A stretch of DNA of 64,000 nucleotides, taken from NCBI GenBank assembly GCA_030512335.1, contig JAULSU010000005.1, positions 3,782,001 to 3,846,000 of the forward strand. Reading direction: 5' to 3'. Positions 1-12,124 of this stretch are shown here, piece after piece (position 1 is the stretch's first letter; every line of letters starts with the position of its first letter). Position numbers and translations under genes: made by a program. Source of the DNA: Immersiella caudata (Eukaryota > Ascomycota > Sordariomycetes > Sordariales > Lasiosphaeriaceae). The notes beneath the pieces are model-generated. The model was not told the origin of the DNA. It saw only the letters and a list, made by a program, of their open reading frames with translations, and did not search any database.

Positions 1-2593
1 TGATTTGACGGCCCCAGGAAAGGAGACGTGCTTGGCATCCGGCCTCTGGGAAAGAGAGCTTGATTTTCGGCGACAGCTTTGGAGGAGACATGCTGATGCG
101 GCCAGCGAGGGCGGCTGTTGGAAGGCGCAAGGGCGCCGGCCCGCGGGGAGCTGCGACAGCCGTCGCATCCTCGTCTTGCGGTTCTCGGACGGAGACGGCG
201 CTGGCAATTAGGGAGCGTGAGTCTGCGGATGCGAGAATGCTCGAAATCAAGGAATCACTGTCAAGCAATGTCAATTGATGGGGAAGAGTGTCTTTCTCCC
301 TTGGGAATCCTGGGGAGGAAACATTGGAGAGGCGGTCGCTGACAAGGAGGACGTCACTTGTGCCGACGGAAAGCGACGGTGCCAAGTGAAGCGGATCGCC
401 GCGTTCCCTTCCCCCGCAGTCACCTGGGTCCGCGCGGGGCGGAGACCTCCTCCCCACAACATACAGGGGCATGGCACACATTACCTCTCACCGTGAAAAG
501 GGGTAAGGGAGTTGAGGTATTATTTGTTGGTGGCTATTGAGTTTCCTGGCTTTAGATGGGATCAGGTGAGTCGATTGAGGACCTGGCTGAGCCGAAACCG
601 CATAAATCGTTCCGTGATACGCAAAGTTTCAACGCTGTTTATCGTCTCCCATCAGAGAGAACGTCCACTTCATGCCCTGAGAAGTCACTGGGTCTAGAAA
701 ATGAGTTCGTCTCCGTACATCGCAAGCGACTTAGGGCGTAAGTTTTCGTTGGCGCAACACCTTTCGTCTTCAATTCTTCCAGCCGAAGCACACACGACCT
801 AACCAAGAGGGAAACTTGATCCAGAGGTACTTGCTGATCAGCAGCCGACATAGCTTCCCGTAAACGCGAGCATCGGCACATGGGCGGAATATCTCTGGGA
901 GACTGGATCGCTGCCCTCATTACTTTTACGCTTTCCGTTCTTCGAAGGACAGAGTTGTCAGGTCGCTGCTGAAGATCGTGGCCGAAGCGAGTATCAACCG
1001 CTTTTAGGGGCTCAGAAACATACGATTGGAAGCCTCATCCATGGATGTTCGTCACAGGGCCTTGTTTTTTGCGTTACCGGTGATCGTTCGTCGGTGTCTC
1101 TGCCCTGTGTCTCTGTTACTCGCCATCTTGATCGATTTCATGCCAGCAGCTGTCACTGCGTCCTGTGGGCGTGGTTCCCTGAGCAGACTGTCCGGCCTTG
1201 GCAGCCGCAAGCTGTCCAGATCGCCCCCGACACCCTTGGAGTGATAGTTACCAAGTTGTTGATTCGATCCGCGACGTGTAGCCCTCCATTATGTTCGCTC
1301 AGATCCCTTGGCTCCGGCCGAAAATCCATGTTGATGCCGGTGATGAATATGAGTCTCACGTTCGACCACGCCCGGAAACATGGCGCGCTTCCGTGCAACA
1401 GTCAAACATCGGGGTTGATGATGAAAGCGGACCCCAAGGTTTTGTCAAAGAGGACGTCGCGAAACGGTTGACACAGGCCAGGCTAGCTTGATCGGGTGCC
1501 GTATCGCTGACGCTGTCCAAGCCCACCAATGACGGGGCGTGGCTCGAGCTCCCGGCAGGGTCCCCCAACTCGAAGCGGCCTTGTCCCGCAAACAGGGATC
1601 TTAATGGGCTGGAGAGCCGCCAGCAAACCTCAAACTATGGGTCCAGAGTTGCAGCCCACCTGGCACACAATCGCCCGTAAAGCCTTCCATCTCCACCGAC
1701 CACACATCTCTGCCTTGGGCCGCCTGTGGAATCGCCCCATCTCTTGTGATCCATCACCCACGCCGTGACGTCCGCCTCCTCTCTTCCCGATGCCCGCCGT
1801 CCGCCGGCCATCGCTTGTCAGTCAGCACACAGCAGCACAGCGTCTAGAAATTCTATGAGTGATCTTCAATCCCCTCCCAGCGACCCTCCATCCGATCCTA
1901 TCCCCGCCTGCCTCATGGCGTAATCCATGGCAGAACGAAGCTTCGCAAACCGCTCCAGATCGGCCGTCGATAACGATCACCCAGTGCGCCTGCCTTCCGT
2001 TTCATCTCCGACATCGACTGCTCCATCCACGCCATCGTTAACCTCCAAGTCTTACGCTTCGCCTTCTGCCAGGTACATATCCCCCGTGTTGCATTGATCT
2101 CAGTGTTTGCCGTCGACGCTTTTCATCCCGAAACCTTGCATCGTCTCCGGTCCACCAGCCGAGAGTTCTTGCCCCTGCTGCCTTTCGCCCCGGATTTACG
2201 CCAGCGCCGATGCCTGAGCTTGGGGGAAAGGACTTCGCACACTTGATTGTTTAGGAAGAGAATGCACCGGGCGGAGGAGGAAAATAAGAAAAGAGGAAGG
2301 TTAGGAACAAGAAAAAAACAGCCTCTTCACTGCGGAGTGGGGATCTGTGTCTTTTGCAGCCTCTTCACTGCGGCTGCGCTCTTCGAGGACACGAGGAAAT
2401 CCAAGCAGCCGAGCTTGCCCCACGACGTCCTTGCCCAAAGCTCCCTGCTGAGCAGCGGCACCACATCAAACAGACCTTATTCTTTCCACCACATGCCTCC
2501 ACTCTTACTTCCTCCTCCATATTCCCCGGCTGTCTCGCCCCGCATCCCCTTCTTATACTTTGACCCTCATGAAAATCGATCACATATTTACTC
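1..2593. other. Intergenic region, no supported gene
   Basis: Only short overlapping ORFs without recognisable protein character occur here. The last few hundred bases are rich in CT tracts and probably contain the promoter and 5' UTR of the HECT ligase gene that starts at 2594. A 17-base direct repeat lies at 2319-2335 and 2357-2373 (38-base spacing), a small local duplication. Confidence 0.5.
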
Positions 2594-5500
2594 ATGTCGT
2601 CTAGAGTCACCCGCTCGTCGGCCCGTCAAGCAGCAAGCCAAGCAGCCTCCGGCAGCTCCACGCCTGCTGCTACGGTCGCCGCTCCGCCCGCCGCGCAGAC
2701 ACTGGCGCCGTCCTCGCGAAGGAAGCGTAAGACACAGCCGTCGAGCAGCCCCGTAGAAGCTGCCGCCGAACCTCCGACATCAGCTCGACGATCCAAACGA
2801 CAGCGGGTAGCACAAACACCAGCGCAGCCTCCTCCGCCACCCGCTCCTCCAGTTCAGACTACAACGGCGACGCCTGCGTCTCGCCGCCGTAAAGGCAAAG
2901 CCCCCGCGACTATGTCAAGTCCAGAGTATGCCAGCTATCCGAGTGCGTTTTCTTGTTGTCGAGAATCGTGCTGACGTTCGTCCCAGAGCTCCAGCAGGCC
3001 CTGCCAACCCCCCGGCGAACCCTCAGCCGGCATCTTCTAGTCGGCGACCCAGCCGGAACAAGAAAACTGCCCAGAGTGGTCAAGGTATGTCCACCCAGCA
3101 GCCCTGTTACTTCAGTTCGCAACTCACGCAAAACCCCCAAGAAATTCCAGCTACCGCACCATCTTCCACCTCCAGCCGTCGCTCTAAGCGGGCATCTGGC
3201 GACACGCAACATCAAGATGTGGTGATGACCGGCACTGAGGAGCACGAGAAGGAATCCGCCGCGCCCCCCCCTCCACCACCACCACCTCCACCCGAAGATC
3301 ACCCCGCAGACGATAGCGACGGAGACGAGGATGACGACGAAGAGGGTGATCGGTACGACAGGGATGATGATGATGATCCCTTTGGGGGATTCGGTGGCCC
3401 AGGCGGTCCCGTGCACGGCCTCTCCAGTACTCTCCGAGCATTGACTGGCATGGTGTCTGGAATGTCTTCGAGACTTAGAGAGATTCTGAACAATCTCCGG
3501 CAGAAGGACGACCCGACCATTCAGCTGATCGCGCTGCAAGAGCTTTCCGAGATCCTATTGGTATCTAACGAGGATAACTTGTCGGGCCATTTCTCTCCCG
3601 ATTCCTTTGTCAAGGAGCTGGTCGCTTTGATGCAGCCCAACGAGCTTACCGGCGAGGAGAACCCCGAAATCATGCTGCTCGCGTGCCGCTCGCTTGCCAA
3701 CCTTATGGAGGCACTCCCTGCAAGCACTGCTAACGTTGTCTACGGAGGCGCCGTGCCTGTTCTGTGCCAGAAGCTGCTGGAAATCTCGTTCATTGATCTC
3801 GCCGAACAAGCCTTGAGTACTCTGGAAAAGATCTCGGTCGAGTACCCTACGAGCATCGTCCGGGAGGGCGGCCTGACTGCGTGCCTCTCCTACCTCGAGT
3901 TTTTTGCCACCAGCACCCAGCGAGTGGCTGTGACGACGGCCGCGAACTGCTGCCGTAATATCCCAGAAGGCTCCTTTCCCGTCATTCGAGATGTTATGCC
4001 CATTCTACTCAATGTTCTAGGAAGCAACGACCAGAGAGTTGTTGAGCAAGCCTCCCTCTGCGTCTCTCGTATCGTTGAGAGCTTCAAGTACCATCCCCAG
4101 AAGCTGGAAGAGTTGGTGAGCGTCGACTTGCTGAAGGCCGTTTTGCGTCTGCTGCTTCCAGGATCTACAAACCTCATCAGCCCTCACATACATACGCAGT
4201 TTTTGAGAGTTTTAGCATTCACGGCCCGCGCGAGCCCGCGGCTCTCGGCCGAGTTGTTCAAGATGAACGTGGTAGAGACGCTCTACCAGATTCTGACAGG
4301 CGTGTCCCCTCCGAGCGGCACAGACGACATCGCGTCAAAACTGGACAGCGTGCTTATCATGCAGGCCCTGATCCACAGACCCCGAGAACAGATTATCGAG
4401 ACCCTCAATGTCATCTGCGAACTTCTGCCGAGTTTGCCCAGATCCGCAGATCCCGCATCTGGCGATTTCGTCGACATGAGCTCGCCAGCGGAACCCATAA
4501 CACCATCATCCACTGGTCAGCGGAAGAAGACATCGAACGAGAAGCGGCTTGAGCTTTTGGAAGGCTGCAAGGAAGAAGTTCGGCGATTCGCTCTGATTCT
4601 CTTCCCGACCCTAACCGATGCTTTCTCAAGCACGGTGAATCTCACTGTTCGGCAGAAGGTGCTGACGGCCCAACTCAAAATGCTGTCCAACCTCGACGAA
4701 GACATCTTGGTGGAGGCGCTGAAGGCTGTTCCCTACGCCTCTTTCTTGGCTTCCATCCTCTCCCAGCAAGACCATCCGTCATTGGTGATGTTTGCACTGC
4801 AGGCCACCGAGCTTCTGATGAGCCGCCTGGACAGCATCTACCGTTACCAACTCTATCGAGAGGGTGTGATTGCAGAAATATCCAAGCTTTCGACCGAGGC
4901 ACCCGAGCCTGAAAGCCTGCCCAAGTCAGAGGCTAACCCTGCAACAGCCGAGGTCCCGGGATTAGCTCAGGAGGAAAACCTGGCATCCAGGACTGATCAT
5001 AGCTCATCTGCCGAGCCTGCCGAGCAAGCATCCGAGCAGAACGACTCCGAGGCGGGGGAGGACGAAGGGGAGGACGAGGAGGATGAAGACCAAGAACGTT
5101 CTCACCGCTCATCTGAGGACGAGGATGAAGAGGAGGATGATGAAGACAATGAGAATGAAAACGACCACCACAGAGACGACTTGTCAGGCTCGCCTGTTAG
5201 TTCGGAGGGCTCGACAATGTCAATTGACGGTCCTCCCCGCACCATCGGCTCAGAATTCCCCTCTATGAAAGCCAGGATTGCCGAAGAAGCGAGGAAGTTC
5301 CTCGAGGTGCACGAGACCGAGAAGCAGGGGAAGGCTATGAAGAAAAAGGCGCTTAAGATTATGGCCAACCTCGAAGCCTTGGCCGCCGATATCGAAGCCT
5401 TCTACCTCCACCCGACCTCTGGAATTGTGACAGTTGAGAACGGGCCCAGTCTCTTCGCAAAGCTGGCTTCGTATTTCGACTCCGACGTGCTGGAGAGCGT

Positions 5501-8500
5501 TACCAGTGCTGAATTGCTGCAGTCTGGTATTGTTCGCGTCCTCGAGCAAGTTTTCAGCAACCCCGACGAGGAGCGAGCTGCCGCCGCGCAGTCCGCCTTC
5601 CTTCAAGTTTTTATGGGATACAATGTGAAGTCGAAGCCCAAGACTGCTACTGCTGATTCTCCTGCTACGCCGCTCAGCGTGATGATCCATAAACTTCAGG
5701 ATCTACTGAGCAGGTCGGAGCACTTTGAAGTCATTACGGTTCATCATAACTCGTTTGATGGAAACCGAAGCAGTGCAGCGTCTATGCTGGCAAAGCAGAT
5801 TCGGCTAAGGTTGGTGGCAGATGACGATTCGGACATCCCGCGGCCGTACAGGAACATAATGGTTTCCATTCACGCCATCACGACTTTGAAGTCCCTGGAC
5901 GACTATCTCCGTCCCCGAATTAGTTTGTCAGATCGTCCTCGTGGATCCAGGAGGGACGCGGTGTCAAGAGCCTTAGCTGCCATGGCCGGATCTGGGCTCC
6001 CGCTCAGTGCCGCTGCAGCGAGGCTGGCTGAACGTCTGCCCCCCTCGGGCCTTTCAACACCGGCTCCGCCGCCGCCCGCCGCTCCCTCGCAGCCGTCATC
6101 CAGTTCCCGGTCTTCGCGGAAGTCGAAATCTAAATCCCAACCCGCGCCAGAGACGCCTGCCACCCCCGAGCAGCCTGGGTCATCAAGAGAGAAGGCAGTG
6201 CTGCGCAGGTCCTCTCGCAGGCAACCGGTGTCGGAATCAGGGCCTCCTAGGCCGCCTCCTCCCGAGGAGGATGATCTTGAAGATGCCCTTGAATGCGCAG
6301 ATGAGAAGCAACTGTCAGACGACGAAGACATGGGAGAGAGCAGTGCCCTAAGCGTCGTGCGTGACCTTGACGAGGGAATGGAGGATGCACCGACGCCTGA
6401 TCCTTCCGCCGTAAATCTCGAAGTGGCGGCTGGTGGAAAGATCACAGCTCGCAAAGAGGACGGCACCAGAGTTCCTACACCATCCGGAGGAAAAACTTCC
6501 ACAGCGCTGCCGAGTCGAAGCAGCAATTTGACGGCAGCCCTGCAGGGCACACCAACGCCCGCTGCATCGTCGCGGCCAATCTCATACGCGGCTGCGATTC
6601 AGGCCGTTCCCCAGGACTGGCACATTGAATTCAGTCTTGACGGAAAGGTGATTCCGAACGAAACGACAATATATCGTGCTGTCTACAACTCGGCCTCCAA
6701 CTCCGATGACCATCTTAGCAGGAACATTTGGTCAGCTGTTCACGCCATCAAGTTCCGCCGGGTTCCCGGGCCTCCTCCAGCAGAGTCTATTGCGTTCGCC
6801 CCATCATTCGATTCATCCAGCGAGACCGACGAGAATGGCACCCCGGGATCCTTGGCCAAGTCTCCTGTCACGGCCTCAATCTTGCGTCTGCTGAAGAAAC
6901 TACATGATCTGAACGCCAATATCGACGACGTCTTGGTTGAGAACAAGGAGGTCTTGAAAGTCAATGTTGAGCCGCTCTCACAGTTTGTGAATACGAAACT
7001 CACTGCGAAGCTGAACCGACAGCTTGAGGAGCCCCTCATCGTCGCGAGCAACTGTCTGCCCAGTTGGAGTGAGGATTTGGCTAGGCTTTATCCTTTCCTA
7101 TTTCCCTTTGAGACCCGGCACCTGTTCCTACAATCTACATCGTTCGGCTACGCCCGTTCCATGACCCGCTGGCAGAACGCGCAGTCCCAAGAGGAACAGC
7201 GCCGAGAGCGAAGAGATGAGAGACCGTTCCTTGGCCGTCTTCAGCGCCAAAAGGTCCGCATCTCTCGGAGCAAGATACTCGAGTCTGCCGTCAAGGTCAT
7301 GGAGTTGTATGGCGCTTCCCAGAGTATCCTGGAAGTGGAGTACTTCGAGGAGGTTGGCACAGGGCTTGGACCTACCCTTGAATTCTACTCGACTGTCTCC
7401 AAGGAGTTCTACAAGAAGAAGCTCAAGCTCTGGCGTGATAACGACCCTGGAGCAGACGACGAGTTTGTGTCTGGCCCCACCGGATTGTTTCCTCGACCGA
7501 TCAGCGACGAGTTTGCAGCCTCAGATGAAGGGGACAAAATTCTGCAGCTCTTCAAGGTGCTGGGCAAATTTGTCGCAAGATCCATGATCGACTCCAGAAT
7601 CATTGACATCAATCTCAACCCAATCGTCTTCCGCATTGGCGATGAGCTGACCGCTGTGCGCCCCTCCCTTGGGGCCATCAAGTCCGTCGATCCCGTCATT
7701 GCGAGGTCATTGATGACCATAAAGAAATTCTCCGTGGCCAAGAAGGAGATCGATGAGGACCCCGCCCGTACCGCGGCGCAGAAGGTGATTGATACAGAGA
7801 ACATCATGGTGGATAGGATCAAGATCGACGACCTCTATCTTGACTTCACCTTGCCTGGCTACCCCGAAATCGAGCTGGTTCCTAACGGATCGCAAGTCCG
7901 CCTAACAATAGAGAACGTGGAGCTTTACCTGGATAAGGTTATTGACATCACCCTTGGGAGCGGTGTTCGTCGCCAGGTTGATGCCTTCCGTGCCGGTTTC
8001 TCCCAGGTATTCCCCTACTCGGCTCTGAGCGCATTCACTCCCGATGAACTCTGCAACCTCTTTGGCCGCGTCGAGGAGGATTGGTCTCTGGAGACGCTTA
8101 TGGACTCGGTAAAGGCCGATCATGGGTACAACATGGATAGCAAGAGCGTCAAGAACTTGCTTCAAACTATGAGCGAGCTGACGCCCACTGAGCGCCGCGA
8201 GTTCCTGCAGTTTACAACTGGCAGTCCCAAGCTTCCGATTGGGGGTAAGTTTGCCCAGTTGCTCTACCGCTTTTTTTGTGCGTTTTCTAATACCGCCCCA
8301 CAGGGTTCAAGAGCCTTACGCCGATGTTTACGGTGGTATGCAAGCCCAGCGAGCCACCCTATTCATCGGATGATTACCTCCCCAGTGTCATGACATGCGT
8401 CAACTACCTCAAACTGCCTGACTACACCAACGTTGAGGTGCTGAGGAAGAGACTATTCACCGCTATCAAGGAAGGCCAAGGAGCATTCCACTTGTCTTGA
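2594..8500 (+). CDS. ufd4: HECT-type E3 ubiquitin ligase, Ufd4/TRIP12 family
   Basis: The protein of about 1,910 residues has four exons. Introns are about 2943-2994 (acceptor could be 2988), 3085-3150 and 8245-8303, all GT-AG; the last one restores the conserved HECT end. Residues 1-200 are Ser/Pro/Arg-rich with acidic runs. About 240-730 are helical armadillo-like repeats, followed by a Glu/Asp-rich stretch near 5040-5170. The HECT domain fills about the last 385 residues. The catalytic cysteine is in VMTCVNYLKLPDY, with its codon at 8396-8398, 34 residues before the stop, as expected for HECT enzymes. In yeast and animals this family transfers ubiquitin to ubiquitin-fusion and N-degron substrates in cytosol and nucleus. 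The start is the first ATG in the frame entering the first intron. The family call is strong; substrates are not deducible. Confidence 0.93.
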
Positions 8501-9987
8501 TTGCGGCTTATACTTGGCGCATGTTACGATTCCTGTATTTACTACACAATTTTTGGCGCTCGCTCAGTCTCGCTTGTGCTAGGCAAAGTGAGTCGCAAGA
8601 TCGAAACCAATAGCATGGATGGCGCGGCGGCATTCCCGGTAGTTTCCCAGAGGAAAACGAACAACACGGCGGAGCATCCAGATGGGTTTGGGTTCAGCAT
8701 TTTCTTTAGCGCGGGTGATTGGCGGCCGGGGTCTAAGACTGTTATGATAATGTGATGTTTTCCTTTGCCGTGTTGTTCGTTTCTTTCGTGAGTTGCGGAA
8801 GGTGGTTGGTAGCGGCAGAGACATACAGCGAGAAGATGGCAACACACGAAACCACAGCGACGGGGGTCGAGGAGGGGGTGACGGAGTCTGCCTAGGGGTA
8901 CCCACAGGCATCAGAGCTTTAATCGGATCCCCAGGGGATGCAGGGGCTCTTGGGTTCAACAGGATGGGGAAAAAGCTATGAACTTTAGTCCTACTGGTCA
9001 TGTCGCGTTAGGTGTTGTTAGCAGATAGATTGGCAAATTTGATTGCTACAATGTCTCCGTGCCCATGTGGCTGTGGTGGGTGGGATGAGTTAACAGTCTT
9101 CCAAGCTTCTGTTTGAGAGACGCCAAATGAAATACATACATGTAAGTTGTACATATTGCACGGCATGGTCAAAACCATAGGTCTTCAGGATGTCTGGGTC
9201 GAGAGGGCGCCTCAGGGCCGGGATCAGTTGGCAAGTCCGAACTGCTGATGACCTCGTTTGCAATTCGATTTGGCGGAACGGCTGGCGAGGTGCAGGTAAA
9301 CGGCCATGGCGGAGCAAACTGTCCTCGTTAGGCTTAATATTGTTTCACGATGCCGGGGAAGTACATGAGTTGGGCTGGGATTTAGGTGGTGTGGGTGGTG
9401 GGATCAGGTGCCCAGTTCGTCGGTTTGTAATTAGATCGTGGACGCTTCAAGGCTCACCTTGGAACAAAATAATGGAGGAAGAAGCCGAAATAGGAGTAAC
9501 TTGGGGTGGTGGTTGGGTTGGATGATGTTGAAAAGAAACGGAGCATGACAAGCAAGCTTGATGCCGCTTCGGGCTTGGGACCATATCTGTCGCTTTGGAC
9601 TGCACTACATGGAATATATGCAGCACACCGGCAATACTACCGCAACACATGGTTGAATGTGAGTGCGCAAGTGGCTTGGAGGGTCGAGTGAACGGCTGTT
9701 GCACCTTCAGCGGGCGCTGGTGATGGTTCCGGCGATGTGGTCCGTGCACACCGACAGGTCAGACTGGCTGGGCTGGGCTGGGCTGAGAATAAAAAGTGTC
9801 TCAGGGCTGCTCTCCTCCATCCGTCACCCGACTCAAACCACAGCGCATTACTCAGTCATGTCCAGCCCGGTTCCAGCTCGCTACACAGATACCCCCTTCA
9901 ATTTTGTACATTCATTATCAGCACCTGGCGTTCGTCTGAGCTTCTGGGAGAAGCGGCGTGTTTTGAATCTGAGGGGAACAAAGTGGG
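8501..9987. other. Intergenic region
   Basis: This is 3' flank of the HECT gene and 5' flank of the CUE-Smr gene. ORFs here lack convincing protein composition. A short CTGGG-type repeat lies near 9763-9786. No RNA gene was recognised. Confidence 0.5.
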
Positions 9988-11317
9988 ATGGGAGGCCCCG
10001 CTCCGCAGGATGAGGGTGCGGGGAGCCTCAGGGAGAAGTTAATCGTAAGTGCTTCAACACACCCTCCCGCGCAATACTTGCGCAAAACAAAGACCCTTCC
10101 TTTCTTCTCATCATGGTTATATTTGTCGTAAATAGTACACCATTTGCAATCTTTGACCGGTGCTTCAGGGCGAGTTCAGCACCGTATTGGATGAGTCTCT
10201 CATTCTTGCGATCGTCGATGAGAGAGATGTCGAAAAAGAATACGACGATATCAAGAGCATCCTGAATTCGCTGGCCGATACGGCTCGTGTGGAGCAGTTG
10301 ACTGGCTTTGACCCCTCGGGTTTGGGATGCTGGGCCGAGACGGAGGCACAGGCGTCCGACGAGGTTGCCACCACCGGCAACGGTGTATCGACGGAAAATG
10401 CTACCACCGTCTCCGAGTGCTCAGACGGCGACATCCCAAAGTTCACCCACAAGTTGGATATCGGTGAAGCAGAGAAGGTCGAGAACCTAATACTCATTTT
10501 CCCCAACTTCAAGGAGCACACCATCAAATTCGTCCTCAAGCAAAACGGCGGGGACCTTGAGCGCGCTTTCGATCACCTTCTCGATCGCCAATTCCTCGAG
10601 GAGTCTGGAGAGCTCCCTCGGGGATTAGATGGCTTCTGCGCCCCGGACGGAGCGCCACAGAAAGGCCGCGGCCCTGGCCGGAATCGAACGCGGAAAGGAA
10701 AAGCCAAGCTTGACGTTTCCTACACGGTGGTCTCGCCTGTCTCTGATGACGCCGTGATTGAAGGAGCGTCAGGTCCTTCCTCTGTACCGGCAACCTCGCG
10801 GGTGAGGTCTCGTACCGCATCCACCCACCCGAGTTCATCAAGCCTGCCCACGTCTAAGACGGATTTCACCGCTGCCATCCCCGATCTGCAGGCTAGCCGA
10901 TCTCACATGCGTGCGGCAGCTTCGCTCAACCGTCTCGGTCCGCTTGGGAGACAGGGCGCCATTGTCTACATTCAACGGGCTCGCGAAGAGGCCCGCTTGT
11001 CTTTGGCCAAGACGGCGAACATGGCCGAGTTGCTGGTCAACCAGCAGAGCTCCGCCACCAAGATTGATCTGCACGGCGTCACTGTGCTTGATGGAGTACG
11101 TATTGCGAAGCATCGAGTGTGGCAGTGGTGGGAGAACCTGGGCGAGGGCCGCGAGCGAACCGCTAAGTTACAGGGCTTCACCGTTATAACGGGCGTTGGT
11201 CGTCATAGCGCTAACGGCGTTTCGCGGCTCCGACAAGCAGTAGGGGCGGCGCTCAGAAACGATGGATGGCGTGTCGAAACTCTAACCGGCCAGTTTTACG
11301 TCACTGGGCGAGTTTGA
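9988..11317 (+). CDS. CUE-like and Smr domain protein (Cue2-type endonuclease)
   Basis: The first exon, 9988-10044 (19 codons), joins after a GTAAGT...CAG intron (10045-10168) to 10169-11317, giving 401 residues. A CUE-like ubiquitin-binding segment (about residues 120-165, VENLILIFPNFKEHTIK, then QNGGDLERAFDHLL) is followed by a basic, Ser-rich linker. The C-terminal Smr domain (about 310-401) has the signature IDLHGVTV and later ITGVGRHS. Proteins with this CUE-Smr order include yeast Cue2, which cuts mRNA at collided ribosomes in no-go decay. The DLHG and TGxGxHS motifs are intact, so nuclease activity is plausible. The short first exon is chosen because the second exon has no ATG before the conserved region and the join keeps frame. 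The mRNA quality-control role is inferred from the family. Confidence 0.85.
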
Positions 11318-12124
11318 AGTGAGAGCAAAGGCTGTTTCGAGCCTTGCGAAACCACTGACTTTGGATGTGCAGGTTGGATGACGCTGACGTCTCTCTCATC
11401 TTTTTACATATGTTGGCCGCCTTATCAAGTAGTTAGCATGGAGCATTCGCCTGGGAAGCGACTTCGACCCTGTCAAAAGAAACCCGCACTTTTTGGCATG
11501 ATGAGTGGACTCTAGAACGCGGCTGAGACGGGAGGCGATAGACCTACAGCATATGGGAACAGCTGGCGGGTTAAGACGAACCGAAGCGCTGAGCAGTCCA
11601 GCAGGACAATCCCAAATATCCGATGCTTCCAGCATATGGCAGAGTATTGTGCTTCCTGTTGCTCTCTTCTCATACGTTTTGGTGCCTGTGACCGTGTTTG
11701 CAAACGCTGCCGCCCCACATGGCATCATGCGTCGTCATGGAGGAGCACTGGAGGGGAGAAGCTCGATTGGTTTGCAGGGGGTTCGGGACAGAACGCCTCC
11801 CGTGACCCGTCTGCCAGGAACAAGCGAGGTTCCCCAGACAACCCGGCCAACCGGAGGCTGCATACAGCGCATTAAGTGGAGCCGATGATTATGACGCATG
11901 ACAGCACACTGGGCAGGTTGGATGGGGCTGTCTATTTCCCACCCTCTACTGCCTGGGCTGTTTCTAGCTCAACGAGCTATCTTCCAACTGTGCAATTCGC
12001 CATCAAAGATACCCCTTCACCGTGCCAACTCTCAAAGAATAGTGTCGCGATAAAGTCTACGCCCTCCTATTTGTATCAACACTTGTCAATTCCGAGCCGC
12101 CGAGCGGCGAGTACCTGAGGAGCC
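11318..12124. other. Intergenic region, probable ncr1 promoter
   Basis: No ORF here has recognisable protein features. The region separates two genes on the same strand and probably holds the terminator of the first and the promoter of the NPC1-like gene. I saw no specific regulatory motif that I can defend. Confidence 0.45.

Noticed and set aside
2910..3539. A minus-strand ORF of 209 codons with a hydrophobic and Gly/Trp-rich stretch
   Set aside because: Antisense of the acidic, His/Pro-rich part of the HECT ligase; the hydrophobic look comes from complementing GAT/GAC codons.
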